Shown here: positions 25,221 through 33,566 of the stretch, in pieces
Numbering within the stretch: the stretch's first letter is position 1
How the letters are laid out: the number at the start of each line of letters is the position of its first letter
Source: an uncultured Bacteroidaceae bacterium
GTDB taxonomy: Bacteria; Bacteroidota; Bacteroidia; Bacteroidales; Bacteroidaceae
Length of the DNA stretch: 64,000 nt
Direction: 5' to 3'
Assembly: GCA_905235575.1 (NCBI GenBank)
Contig: CAJOLZ010000001.1
Coordinates: 1-64,000, forward strand
Notes under the pieces: generated by a model
Seen by the model: only the letters and a program-made list of their open reading frames with translations
The model's database searches: none
What the model was told of the DNA's origin: nothing
Position numbers and translations under genes: made by a program

Positions 25221-26978
25221 ATGAATAACAAGACACGCTTCACGCCCCTGCTGATAGCCATCGGCGTCGTTCTCGGCATCCTTGTCGGCACGTTCTATGC
25301 CGGTCACTTCTCAGGCAACAACCTCAAAGTCATCAACACCGGTTCAAACAAGCTGAACTATCTGCTGCAACTCATTGACAACAACTATGTTGACACCGTC
25401 GACATACAAGAGCTCGTCGAGGATGCACTGCCACAGATACTCAGCGAACTCGACCCACACAGCAGTTACATACCCGCCAGCGAAGCACAGCAGGCCGACG
25501 AGGACCTGCGCGGCTCATTCAGCGGAATCGGAGTCAGCTTCACCATTCAGCGCGACACCGTCAACGTGATGTCCGTCATCAAGGGTGGACCCTCCGAGAA
25601 AATAGGCATCCTCGCCGGCGACCGCATCATCAGTGCCGACACCGTAAATCTCGTCGGAATGTCCGATACCGATGTGATGAAAAACCTGAAAGGTCCCAAG
25701 GGCACCCACGTCAAAATTGGCATCGTACGCCACGGAACGCCCGACCCCATCCACTTCGACGTTGTCCGCGGCGACATTCCCGTGGAGAGCATCGACGCCT
25801 CGTACATGATAAACGAGACCACCGGATACATGCGGGTGAAGAATTTCGGTGAACAGACCTATGGCGAGATGTTAATCTCTCTGGCACGACTGCGCATCAA
25901 CGGCATGCAACAACTCATCATCGACCTGCGCGGCAACCGTGGCGGATACATGCATGTGCCCATACAGATGGCCAACGAATTTCTATCGCGCGGTCAGCTC
26001 ATCGTCTACACCGAAGGCCGAAAGAGCAAGCGTGAGGAGTTCCGCAGCGACGGGCACGGCTCCTTCCAGAAGATGCCCCTCATAGTGCTCATCGACGAAG
26101 GCAGCGCAAGCTCCAGCGAAATCTTCGCAGGTGCCATACAGGACAACGACCGCGGGCTCATCATCGGCCGCCGCTCCTTCGGAAAGGGCCTCGTACAGCA
26201 GCCCATCGACTTCCGCGACGGCAGCGTCGTCCGGCTCACGATAGCACGATACTACACCCCCAGCGGACGCTGCATACAGAAGCACTACGACATCGGACAT
26301 GCCCAGGAATACGAAAACGAACTGATGGCGCGATACGAGCGCGGCGAGTTCTTCATCGAAGACAGCATACGGCAAGACGGCCCCGAATATAAGACACTCC
26401 TGCTGGGACGCACCGTCTATGGCGGAGGTGGCATACGCCCCGACATCTTCATTCCCGAAGACACCACCAGCGTCACATCCTACTATAAGGAGGCACTCTA
26501 CACCGGACTCATCCGCCAGTTCGCCTTCAACTACACCGACCAGCACCGACAGAAACTCATCACCTTCCACACAGCGGCACAGCTCGAGAAATATCTGCGC
26601 ACACAGAACCTGCTCGAGCAGTTTGCACAGTTCGGCGAACAGCACAGCCTGCGCCGCCGCAACCTGCTCATGCAGCGCAGCCGCGAACTCTTCGAACAGA
26701 GCATCTACGGAAACATCATCTACAACGCCATGACGATGGAGGAATATATCGAGTTCCTGAACGAACGCGACCCCGTCGTGCTCAAGGCTGTCGAAATCAT
26801 GCAGCAGGGTAAGGCATTTCCGCAGGTCGAGGCCGACACCGAAGCTGTGGCACTCTTGACGGACAAGAAAACGCACCGTGGATACTTCAATGACGCAACA
26901 CGGTGCGACACACGTTTCACCACGCTGCGACAGCCATCGCACCACGGTGCTCCGCAAACCGCAACACAACAAGGATGA
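25221..26978 (+). CDS. C-terminal processing protease (S41), with array-derived C terminus
   Basis: 585 residues. A membrane anchor (about residues 9-30) is followed by a PDZ domain (about 95-175, FSGIGVSFTIQRDTV, GPSEKIGILAGDRI) and the S41 core with the catalytic Ser in IDEGSASSSEIFAGAIQDN and Lys in GRRSFGKGLVQQPI. Family members trim or degrade periplasmic proteins at their C termini. From 26872 the coding sequence is palindromic array 4, so about the last 35 residues (after ALLTDKK) are translated repeat sequence rather than conserved protein. Confidence 0.93.
   Translation: MNNKTRFTPLLIAIGVVLGILVGTFYAGHFSGNNLKVINTGSNKLNYLLQLIDNNYVDTVDIQELVEDALPQILSELDPHSSYIPASEAQQADEDLRGSFSGIGVSFTIQRDTVNVMSVIKGGPSEKIGILAGDRIISADTVNLVGMSDTDVMKNLKGPKGTHVKIGIVRHGTPDPIHFDVVRGDIPVESIDASYMINETTGYMRVKNFGEQTYGEMLISLARLRINGMQQLIIDLRGNRGGYMHVPIQMANEFLSRGQLIVYTEGRKSKREEFRSDGHGSFQKMPLIVLIDEGSASSSEIFAGAIQDNDRGLIIGRRSFGKGLVQQPIDFRDGSVVRLTIARYYTPSGRCIQKHYDIGHAQEYENELMARYERGEFFIEDSIRQDGPEYKTLLLGRTVYGGGGIRPDIFIPEDTTSVTSYYKEALYTGLIRQFAFNYTDQHRQKLITFHTAAQLEKYLRTQNLLEQFAQFGEQHSLRRRNLLMQRSRELFEQSIYGNIIYNAMTMEEYIEFLNERDPVVLKAVEIMQQGKAFPQVEADTEAVALLTDKKTHRGYFNDATRCDTRFTTLRQPSHHGAPQTATQQG
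26872..26951 (+). repeat. 22-bp-period palindromic array, locus 4 (4 cores), inside the S41 frame
   Basis: Cores at 26872-26885 (half degenerate), 26894-26907, 26916-26929 and 26938-26951 with 8-nt linkers. No T tract follows. It is translated as the tail of the S41 protease, and a separate terminator follows at 26991. Confidence 0.85.
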
Positions 26979-26990
26979 AATAGAAACAAG

Positions 26991-27027
26991 AAAGGCGGCG
27001 AAGGATTTACTCTTTCGCCGCCTTTTT
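26991..27027. terminator. Bidirectional intrinsic terminator
   Basis: AAAGGCGGCGAA at 26991-27002 pairs perfectly with TTCGCCGCCTTT at 27014-27025 across an 11-nt loop, with T runs on both strands. It lies between the convergent S41 protease and FadL-like genes. Confidence 0.85.
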
Positions 27028-27051
27028 GCATATAGTTTGTTTTCGGTTTTT

Positions 27052-28638
27052 TCAGAACTTGAATCCTACGGTCCACGTAATGGTGTGGCGGTTGAGGTTC
27101 AATTCCACAGGCTCCAACTTAACGCCTGCCAGGTCAGGATTGGCGGCGCGGAATTGAGGATCGTTGGTGAAGCTGTCGTCAAAGGCATAGAAGTCGCCGT
27201 TCTGCTGACGGAACTTGTAGGTCATATCCATGTAGAACTTCTTGTAGCGATAGCCCAGACCGCATGCCAGAATGTTGATATCGGAAAGATTCATGTAGTT
27301 GGTGGAGGTCACGTAGTCGAAAGCGTCGCTGGGACGAGTCTGGTCGAGACGAGCCTTGTCTTTGTATATGCTGCTGATATAGTTATAGCCAAAGCGCAGC
27401 GCCCAATCGTCGGCAAGCTTGAATTCGATACCGGCCTTCAGTGTGTGCTGGCCGCGCAACATGTCTTTGTTCAGACGATTCATGGCGCGGTCCGACTTAC
27501 CTGCAAACGAACTGCCGTCGTAGTACTCATAGTCGTCGGGATACTTCATGTGGTTCTTGGCATAGTTGGCAAACTCGTACTCGACGCCCCATGCCAGATA
27601 TTTGTCGAGCGTACTGCCGATGCTGAGACGGGCGCGCCACGGAGTGCGTACAATGTACTCGAGGTAGCTGTCGTCATAGCCGGGATAGGAATAGTAGTTG
27701 CTCTCTGAGTAATTACCTTCATTATCCCACTTGCTCTTGATTTCGTGGATGGTCTTGCTCTTCAGACGATACCATGTTGGAGTTTCTATGGCGAGACCTA
27801 CGCGGAAGGGACTGTCTTCGAAGGGACGAACGATGGTTCCGACCTTGAAGTTGATTCCGTATCCATCAATGTCCTGATCGTTGTAGAGTTCGTAATCGTC
27901 TATCCATGCCTGATCTCCGTCCTTGAATTCACGCTCTTCGGTGTACATCGAGTATCGGTTGTAATCAACGTTCTCAATACCGAAGGTCGCTCCGATGTAT
28001 GCGCGGTCGTTGAGGTTGATGCTGGCATTGAGGTCGAAGCTCTGGGTGGAACCGGTGCTATAGTGAGTATAACGGTTGTTGTAGGCACTGCTGGGATTGT
28101 AGAAGAATCCGTCTTTGTCTTGATTGAATAGACAGGCATTCCATGCGGTACCGATGAGGTTATAGTCGCTGGGATAGAGGTTAGCTATCTGTGCAATCTG
28201 GTCCATCTGCGAGAGGCCGTAGGTGTTTGGATTGTCGGCATAAAAACCATTCGCAAAGTTGAACTTCTTCTGGTAGTTGAAGCCAAAGTTGACGTACTTC
28301 ACCACGTCGTCGTCAAGACGCCAGGCGGTGACGAAGCCCATCTGGTCGAAAGTGCCGTGGGTCAGGTTGTCGCCCTCGGCATAGTCGCGGTTCTTTGGCC
28401 AGAGGAGGCCTGCTGTCAGGGAGATGTCCGACTTGCGGAAGAGACCGATGGCTGCAGGGTTGCTGCTGATGGCTGAGATGTCTGCACCAAGGGCTCCCAG
28501 GGCACCACCCATCGAGACGTAACGCGAGGTTCCTATCAGGTCTGATGTGCTCGTAATCTCGGCATTCGAATATATGTGCTGGGCACTCACGCTGAGCGAG
28601 GCGGCCAACAAGATGCTGAGTGAAATAATCTTACGCAT
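27052..28638 (-). CDS. FadL/OmpP1-like outer-membrane transport protein
   Basis: 528 residues from the ATG at 28638 (MRKIISLSILLAASLSVSAQ signal peptide). YVSMGGALGALGADISAISS and then NPAAIGLFRKSDISLTAG is the N-terminal hatch region of FadL/TodX-type channels; the remainder is a long run of amphipathic strands ending in Phe (TWTVGFKF). Likely moves hydrophobic compounds across the outer membrane. Confidence 0.8.
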   Translation of the reverse strand: MRKIISLSILLAASLSVSAQHIYSNAEITSTSDLIGTSRYVSMGGALGALGADISAISSNPAAIGLFRKSDISLTAGLLWPKNRDYAEGDNLTHGTFDQMGFVTAWRLDDDVVKYVNFGFNYQKKFNFANGFYADNPNTYGLSQMDQIAQIANLYPSDYNLIGTAWNACLFNQDKDGFFYNPSSAYNNRYTHYSTGSTQSFDLNASINLNDRAYIGATFGIENVDYNRYSMYTEEREFKDGDQAWIDDYELYNDQDIDGYGINFKVGTIVRPFEDSPFRVGLAIETPTWYRLKSKTIHEIKSKWDNEGNYSESNYYSYPGYDDSYLEYIVRTPWRARLSIGSTLDKYLAWGVEYEFANYAKNHMKYPDDYEYYDGSSFAGKSDRAMNRLNKDMLRGQHTLKAGIEFKLADDWALRFGYNYISSIYKDKARLDQTRPSDAFDYVTSTNYMNLSDINILACGLGYRYKKFYMDMTYKFRQQNGDFYAFDDSFTNDPQFRAANPDLAGVKLEPVELNLNRHTITWTVGFKF

Positions 28639-28685
28639 TTTCAATATGTTTTTATAAATTATTATTCTGATGATTTATTCAAACT

Positions 28686-29768
28686 TTATCTGCCGCCGCG
28701 GCCTCCGCCACCGCTGCGTGCACCTCCACCGATGCTGCCGCCGCCAATGCTGCCACGACTTCCTCCAATGCTTCCAGAACTGATGGAAGGTGTGACGCTA
28801 CGCGACGGAGTGGACGTTGTGGTGCGTGTGGTAGGCGTTGTGGTGCGAGTAGGTGTTGTTTGCGTAGGTGTTGTGGACCGAGTAGCACGCTGAGTCTGCG
28901 TAGTAACGTTGCGGTTCACAGTGTTCTGATTCGTAGTGGTGCGCGTTGAAATGGTACCGCGAGTGGAACGAGATGTCGGTGCTGTGCGGGCTGCATCGCT
29001 GCGCGTTGCTGTGGCATTCGAACTGATGCGACCACCGCGCGGATTGGTATTCGTCAGATAACGTCCTGCGCCGGTGCTGGTGCGGTTACCCAGATTGAAA
29101 TGATTCATGGGTTGAACACGGCCGCGGCGACCATAATCGTATCTGTGATATCCGGGGCCACCATGGTGATACCAGGCGAGGTCCCAACCGGGATAGTGTC
29201 CCCAGCCCCATCCCCATCCGAACCAGCTGTAGTAGCCAAGACGGAAGTGAGGTGCATACCAACCATACCAGGGGTCGTACCAAGGATCATACCATCCATA
29301 GTAGAAGTCCCACAGGAAGGGGTCATAGAATCCATAACCATGATAGCGGTGCAGACGCGAGGTGTAGTAATAGTCATCGTCATAATAACTGTCCTCATCG
29401 TAGGTCGGCTCCTCACCTCCGACATTATCAATCACGTAGGAACGTGTCTGAAGCGAATCGGTATAGATGTAGAGCGTATCGTTGACAAGACGAGTGAGCA
29501 CCTGTCCCGAGCCACGGCGGTTGTAGTCATCGACGTCGCGCAACTGACCTGTATGATAGTCGGCATCGGGGTCTCCATCGTTGAAAACGGGATCCGAGGT
29601 CGAGGTGGCTGTGACCGACGTAGAACTGCTGCCTGCGTTGAGCACCGTCTGCGTGGAAGACTTCTTCTTGCTGGGGACGAAATACATGTCATCGTCGTCC
29701 ACATTCTGAGCCACTACCAATGCCGGCAACATCAGAATGGACATCAAAAAAAGAAAATTCCGTTTCAT
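28686..29768 (-). CDS. Exported low-complexity protein with Tyr/Trp-rich core and Thr/Arg-rich tail
   Basis: 360 residues from the ATG at 29768 (signal peptide MKRNFLFLMSILMLPALVVA). Residues about 140-215 are packed with Tyr, Trp, Gly, Asp and Pro (YGWYDPWYDPWYGWYAP). Residues about 250-335 are Thr/Arg/Ser repeats (TPTQTTPTRTTTPTTRTTT), and the end is Gly/Arg/Ser-rich (GGARSGGGGRGGR). I do not recognise a function; a surface, matrix or envelope-associated role is only a guess. It has its own promoter at 29798. Confidence 0.8.
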   Translation of the reverse strand: MKRNFLFLMSILMLPALVVAQNVDDDDMYFVPSKKKSSTQTVLNAGSSSTSVTATSTSDPVFNDGDPDADYHTGQLRDVDDYNRRGSGQVLTRLVNDTLYIYTDSLQTRSYVIDNVGGEEPTYDEDSYYDDDYYYTSRLHRYHGYGFYDPFLWDFYYGWYDPWYDPWYGWYAPHFRLGYYSWFGWGWGWGHYPGWDLAWYHHGGPGYHRYDYGRRGRVQPMNHFNLGNRTSTGAGRYLTNTNPRGGRISSNATATRSDAARTAPTSRSTRGTISTRTTTNQNTVNRNVTTQTQRATRSTTPTQTTPTRTTTPTTRTTTSTPSRSVTPSISSGSIGGSRGSIGGGSIGGGARSGGGGRGGR

Positions 29769-29797
29769 AACTCGAATGATATTAAAGGTTAACACTG

Positions 29798-29829
29798 CAA
29801 ATGTAGTGAGATTTTGCGACACTGCCAAA
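29798..29829 (-). promoter_or_regulatory. Promoter of the low-complexity protein gene
   Basis: On the minus strand TTTG, 20 nt, TACATTTG; about 30 nt before the ATG at 29768. Confidence 0.7.
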
Positions 29830-29855
29830 AGGATTTTGCCTATTTTGAAAAGGGA

Positions 29856-29879
29856 AAATCCCCCTCGACGAGGGGATTT
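29856..29879 (-). terminator. Intrinsic terminator after the permease gene
   Basis: AAATCCCC and GGGGATTT arms with an inner CTCG/CGAG pairing form a compact hairpin 10 nt after the permease stop; a TTTTCCCTTTTC tract follows on the minus strand. Confidence 0.75.
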
Positions 29880-29889
29880 CGCCATCAAC

Positions 29890-31131
29890 CTATTCGAAAC
29901 GAATGCTGCGCACCGGCTCAATACGCGAAACAACGTAGCTCGGCAGCAATAGCGAAAGCATGCAGAGCAACAGCGTAACTATATTGATAAGAACAACATA
30001 GCCCCAGTTGACAAGCAACGGCACACTGTCCACATAATACGTTGCAGGATCGAGATGTACCAGCGCGAAACGTCTTTGCAGGAAGATGATGACAAAAGCC
30101 AAGAGGTTGCCCACAAGCAGACCGCGCAGAATAATCATCGAAGCCAGATGCAGGAAGATGAGACGCAAGGGACGGTCCGAGGCTCCCATCGCCTTCATCA
30201 CCCCAATGAAGTTCGTGTGTTCCAGAATGATAATGAGAAGACCACTCACCATCGTAAAGCCTGCAACGGCAATCATCAGGATGAGAATCACCAGCACATC
30301 CATATCCAAGAGGTCCAGCCAGTTGAAGATGACTGGGTTCAGTTCGCGCACGGTCGGCGATGTATAATAAGCGCCGTAGGCATCCTGACGGCGGTTCACC
30401 TTGTGCACAATCTGCGACGACACCTCGTCAAGCCTACGCAGGTCGCTAATCAGCACCTCGGCTCCCGAGAACTGCAGCGAATCCCACCCCAAAAGCGAGT
30501 GCACCATGGCGAGGTCGGCAAAGACGAGATTGCTGTCATAGTCTGAAAGGTTCGTACAGTAAATACCGCTTACAGTGAGCCTGCGTGCACGGACATTCTT
30601 CTCGAAGAAATAGGCAAAGACACGGTCGCCAACCGAGAGCCCGAGTCTGTCGGCAAGCATCTTCGAAATGAGCAACTGTCCCGTCGAAGTCGTGTCAGAG
30701 AAAAGTGGAACCTCACCATCAATCAGATGATTAGACAGGAAAGAAGTGTCGTATTCGCTGCCAATGCCCTTGAACAGGACACCTTCGAATGCCGCGTCGG
30801 TCTTCAACATACCTGGTTTCGAACAGAAGCGCTCCACTCGGCTGACACCGTCAATCGCAGCAACCTCGGCCAACATGTCATCGTCGATGACCACTGGGAG
30901 CGGTTCGGGCGAACGAAGTGTCTCGTTGTTCAGAATCTCGATGTGACCTCCCAGCCCCATCACCTTGCCCTGAATCTCGCTCTTGAAGCCCAGCACCACA
31001 CAGACGCTCAGAATCATCACAGCCACACCCAGCGCCACGCCAGCCGTAGCAATCTGAATGGCAGGCCGTGATACCCGTCTTTTCCGTCCCGACTGAGCAA
31101 AGAGCCGCCGTGCTATGAACCACGAATACAT
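29890..31131 (-). CDS. ABC transporter permease, LolC/LolE-like (FtsX family)
   Basis: 413 residues from the ATG at 31131 (MYSWFIARRLFAQSG). A first helix (IATAGVALGVAVMILSVCVV) is followed by a large periplasmic domain (about 45-270) and three C-terminal helices with the FtsX block (FIGVMKAMGASDRPLRLIFL). LolC/E with an ATPase extracts lipoproteins from the inner membrane. No cognate ATPase is adjacent. In-frame codons upstream of 31131 come from the second repeat family and are not used. Confidence 0.88.
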   Translation of the reverse strand: MYSWFIARRLFAQSGRKRRVSRPAIQIATAGVALGVAVMILSVCVVLGFKSEIQGKVMGLGGHIEILNNETLRSPEPLPVVIDDDMLAEVAAIDGVSRVERFCSKPGMLKTDAAFEGVLFKGIGSEYDTSFLSNHLIDGEVPLFSDTTSTGQLLISKMLADRLGLSVGDRVFAYFFEKNVRARRLTVSGIYCTNLSDYDSNLVFADLAMVHSLLGWDSLQFSGAEVLISDLRRLDEVSSQIVHKVNRRQDAYGAYYTSPTVRELNPVIFNWLDLLDMDVLVILILMIAVAGFTMVSGLLIIILEHTNFIGVMKAMGASDRPLRLIFLHLASMIILRGLLVGNLLAFVIIFLQRRFALVHLDPATYYVDSVPLLVNWGYVVLINIVTLLLCMLSLLLPSYVVSRIEPVRSIRFE

Positions 31132-31139
31132 CTGACCTC

Positions 31140-31186
31140 GTCTTCCTCTGTCGCTTCTGCCCGACAATGTCGGGTTTCGAAGAATT
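31140..31186 (+). repeat. Second repeat family, copy 2
   Basis: CTTCTGCCCGAC-aat-GTCGGGTTTCGAAGAA, the same block as at 18203-18262, between the aminotransferase and the permease. It is followed by two copies of the heptamer AATTATG (31182-31197). Confidence 0.65.
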
Positions 31187-31198
31187 ATGAATTATGAA

Positions 31199-32398
31199 TC
31201 ACTCCGTGCGTCCCGGGTAAGCCTCCAACGCCTTGCGCAGCACAAAAAGTGCGCGCGTCAAGTCGGTTTTATTCAAGACATAAGCCAGTCGCACTTGATT
31301 GATGCCGGCACCCGGCGTAGTATAGAAACCCGTCGCAGGAGCCATCATCACCGTCTCGCCCTCGTAGTTGAAGTCCGTCAGGCACCAGGCGCAGAACTTC
31401 TCAGAGTCGTCCACCGGCAGTTTCGCTACGGTATAGAAAGCACCCATCGGGATGGGACTGTAAACGCCCGGAATGCGGTTCAGTCCGTCGATGAGACACT
31501 TACGCCGCTCCACATACTCGTCATACACCTCGCGACCATACTCCTCGGGTTCGTCCAGACTGGCCTCGGCTGCGATCTGTCCAATCAAGGGGGGACTCAG
31601 GCGAGCCTGGCAGAACTTCATCACTGCCTCGCGCAATTCCTTGTTCTTCGTAATCAGCGCACCGATGCGGATGCCGCACTCGCTGTAACGCTTGCTCACG
31701 CTGTCAATCAGCACCACATTGTTCTCGATGCCCTCCAGATGGCAGGCGCTGATGTAAGGACTGCCCGTGTAGATGAACTCGCGGTACACCTCGTCCGAAA
31801 ACAGGTAGAGGTCGTACTTCTTTACCAAGTCGCGAATCTGATTCATCTCGCGGCGCGTATAAAGGTAACCGGTGGGGTTGTTGGGATTGCAGATAAGGAT
31901 GGCTCGTGTACGCTCGTTGATGAGTTCCTCGAACTTCTCCACCTTCGGCAGCGAGAAGCCCTCCTCGATTGTCGTCGCGATGGTGCGGATGACGGCTCCG
32001 GCAGAGATGGCAAAAGCCATGTAGTTGGCGTAGGCAGGTTCGGGAACGATAATCTCGTCGCCCGGGTTCAGACATGCCAGGAAAGCAAAGAGCACCGCCT
32101 CGCTACCGCCGCTGGTGATGATGATATCGTCGGCCGTGAGGTCGATGTTATACTTCGCATAATAGTTCACCAGTTTCTTCCGATAGCTCAGGTAACCCTG
32201 GCTGGGGCTGTATTCGAGAATCTTTCGGTCTATGTTTCGGATGGCATCCAGCGCCGCTCGCGGAGTGGGCAGGTCGGGCTGACCAATGTTCAGGTGATAA
32301 ACATGGATACCTCGTTCCTTGGCGGCAAAAGCCAAGGGAGCCAGCTTGCGAATGGGAGACGCAGGCATCTCGAAACCGCGGACAGAAATTTGTGGCAT
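31199..32398 (-). CDS. Class I/II pyridoxal-phosphate aminotransferase
   Basis: 399 residues. Fold-type I features: YHLNIGQPDLPTP at the N terminus, SQGYLSYRKKLVNYY, CNPNNPTGYLYTRREM (PLP-ring Asn), FSDEVYREFIY and the Schiff-base Lys in DSVSKRYSECGIRIG, with the terminal Arg in QVRLAYV. Probably an aspartate/aromatic-type aminotransferase; substrate not determinable. It has its own promoter at 32447. Confidence 0.92.
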   Translation of the reverse strand: MPQISVRGFEMPASPIRKLAPLAFAAKERGIHVYHLNIGQPDLPTPRAALDAIRNIDRKILEYSPSQGYLSYRKKLVNYYAKYNIDLTADDIIITSGGSEAVLFAFLACLNPGDEIIVPEPAYANYMAFAISAGAVIRTIATTIEEGFSLPKVEKFEELINERTRAILICNPNNPTGYLYTRREMNQIRDLVKKYDLYLFSDEVYREFIYTGSPYISACHLEGIENNVVLIDSVSKRYSECGIRIGALITKNKELREAVMKFCQARLSPPLIGQIAAEASLDEPEEYGREVYDEYVERRKCLIDGLNRIPGVYSPIPMGAFYTVAKLPVDDSEKFCAWCLTDFNYEGETVMMAPATGFYTTPGAGINQVRLAYVLNKTDLTRALFVLRKALEAYPGRTE

Positions 32399-32446
32399 AA
32401 GCTATATTATATAATATGTACGTGGGCGCATAGCCCTACTCGCTTG

Positions 32447-32478
32447 CAAAGTTACGTCATTTTGTCGAAATTCCCAAA
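32447..32478 (-). promoter_or_regulatory. Promoter of the aminotransferase gene
   Basis: On the minus strand TTTG, 20 nt, TAACTTTG; about 45 nt before the ATG at 32398. Confidence 0.7.
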
Positions 32479-32529
32479 AGGGAGACCGAATTTAGACGAA
32501 AAATCCACACAACGATGAAATGTTAAAAA

Positions 32530-32595
32530 CGCACCGTGGTGCGACAGGCTGCGCAACGTGGTGCGTAGGGCGTCGCAGCGTGGTGCGACATACGT
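32530..32595 (-). repeat. 22-bp-period palindromic array, locus 5 (3 cores plus a degenerate fourth)
   Basis: Cores at 32530-32543, 32552-32565 and 32574-32587 with 8-nt linkers; a decayed fourth core (from 32596) runs into the end of the DUF5106 gene. On the minus strand the array ends in T5 (32525-32529), consistent with termination of the DUF5106 transcript. Confidence 0.85.
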
Positions 32596-32604
32596 CGTTC
32601 CACA

Positions 32605-33474
32605 CTACTCTTTCAGGCGTGCCAAAACGTCCTCCAACTTGCCGTCCTTGATGAGTACCTGCTTCTGCGCGTCCAGCAGATAGAGCGAGGGCAGCGCTGG
32701 CAGGTAATAGATCTGCTTCTCCATGATGATTCCGCGCGGTGAGTAGGCATCAATCCAATTGGAAGGCAGCTTGTTGGCAGTCTTTTTCCAAAGTTGCGTA
32801 TTGCGGTCGGGATAGACCGAGAGGACGGTGAGGCGCTTGTCCTGCAGGGCGGGGTTGGCAATGAGCTTGGGCATGGCCTCTTGACAATGTTCGCACTCGG
32901 GGTCGCTGAAGATGATGAGCGTGTAGGTGGCTTTGAGCTGTTGAAGCGTGTGCCACTTGCCATCGCGTGTGACATAGTCGAAGTCGTTGGCCTTTGTTCC
33001 GACCTGATTCTTAGCGACTTGACGCAACTGGTACTGGAAGCGCGAGCGGCGCTCATCGGTGCGAGGGAAGGCATCGTTCATGCTGCGGAGCATGCAGGCA
33101 TAGAAGATATCGTTACGAAGCGGCGACTCAGGGTGCCCCAGATAGTGTTCGATGAGCTCCTCGTAGTGCGAGCGCCCCCATTCGTTGGCGAAGGCTTTGG
33201 CTGAGAAGCGGTCGGCGGCTTGGCGCATCTGGGCGGTGTCGGCATACTGCATGAGGTTGATGAAGTCGGACAGACCCTGCTCTGCCACGTCTTGATTGAG
33301 CTTCGTAGTATCGCGGAAGTTGTATTCATCCCAATAGTGCTGCAGCATGTAGTCGAGACGGTCGGCCGGGTCGGTGAGGACGCTCGGTATCTGCGGAAAG
33401 GGAAAATCAGACTGCGCGGCTCCTGCCATGGGAAGGAGGGCGAGAAGGAGGGCGAGAAGGCGGAAGTGTTTCAT
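32605..33474 (-). CDS. DUF5106 / thioredoxin-fold exported protein
   Basis: 289 residues from the ATG at 33474 with a signal peptide (LLALLLALLPMAGAAQ). Residues 1-150 are helical, as in DUF5106. From about 165 a thioredoxin-like domain follows with the redox pair in FSDPECEHCQEAMPKL (CEHC), and LPALPSLYLLD as the cis-Pro region. Likely a periplasmic thiol oxidoreductase. The longer in-frame N terminus comes from the second repeat family and is rejected. Confidence 0.85.
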   Translation of the reverse strand: MKHFRLLALLLALLPMAGAAQSDFPFPQIPSVLTDPADRLDYMLQHYWDEYNFRDTTKLNQDVAEQGLSDFINLMQYADTAQMRQAADRFSAKAFANEWGRSHYEELIEHYLGHPESPLRNDIFYACMLRSMNDAFPRTDERRSRFQYQLRQVAKNQVGTKANDFDYVTRDGKWHTLQQLKATYTLIIFSDPECEHCQEAMPKLIANPALQDKRLTVLSVYPDRNTQLWKKTANKLPSNWIDAYSPRGIIMEKQIYYLPALPSLYLLDAQKQVLIKDGKLEDVLARLKE

Positions 33475-33500
33475 AATTTGAGAATTGAACAATTTCACGA

Positions 33501-33560
33501 TTTCTTCAACATCCGATGTCGTCGGGCAGAAGCAGCCTGGCCGAGCGGACTTGCGGTCTT
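33501..33560 (-). repeat. Second repeat family, copy 3 (inverted)
   Basis: Read on the minus strand: GCTCGGCCAGGCTGCTTC, then TGCCCGAC-gac-ATCGGATG and TTGAAGAA. It matches copy 1 over about 55 nt and lies between the acyl-CoA dehydrogenase and the DUF5106 gene. Confidence 0.65.
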
Positions 33561-33566
33561 CTTGTC

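Noticed and set aside
31187-32518. 443-codon plus-strand frame
   Set aside because: Antisense to the aminotransferase; no recognisable motifs and no promoter of its own.
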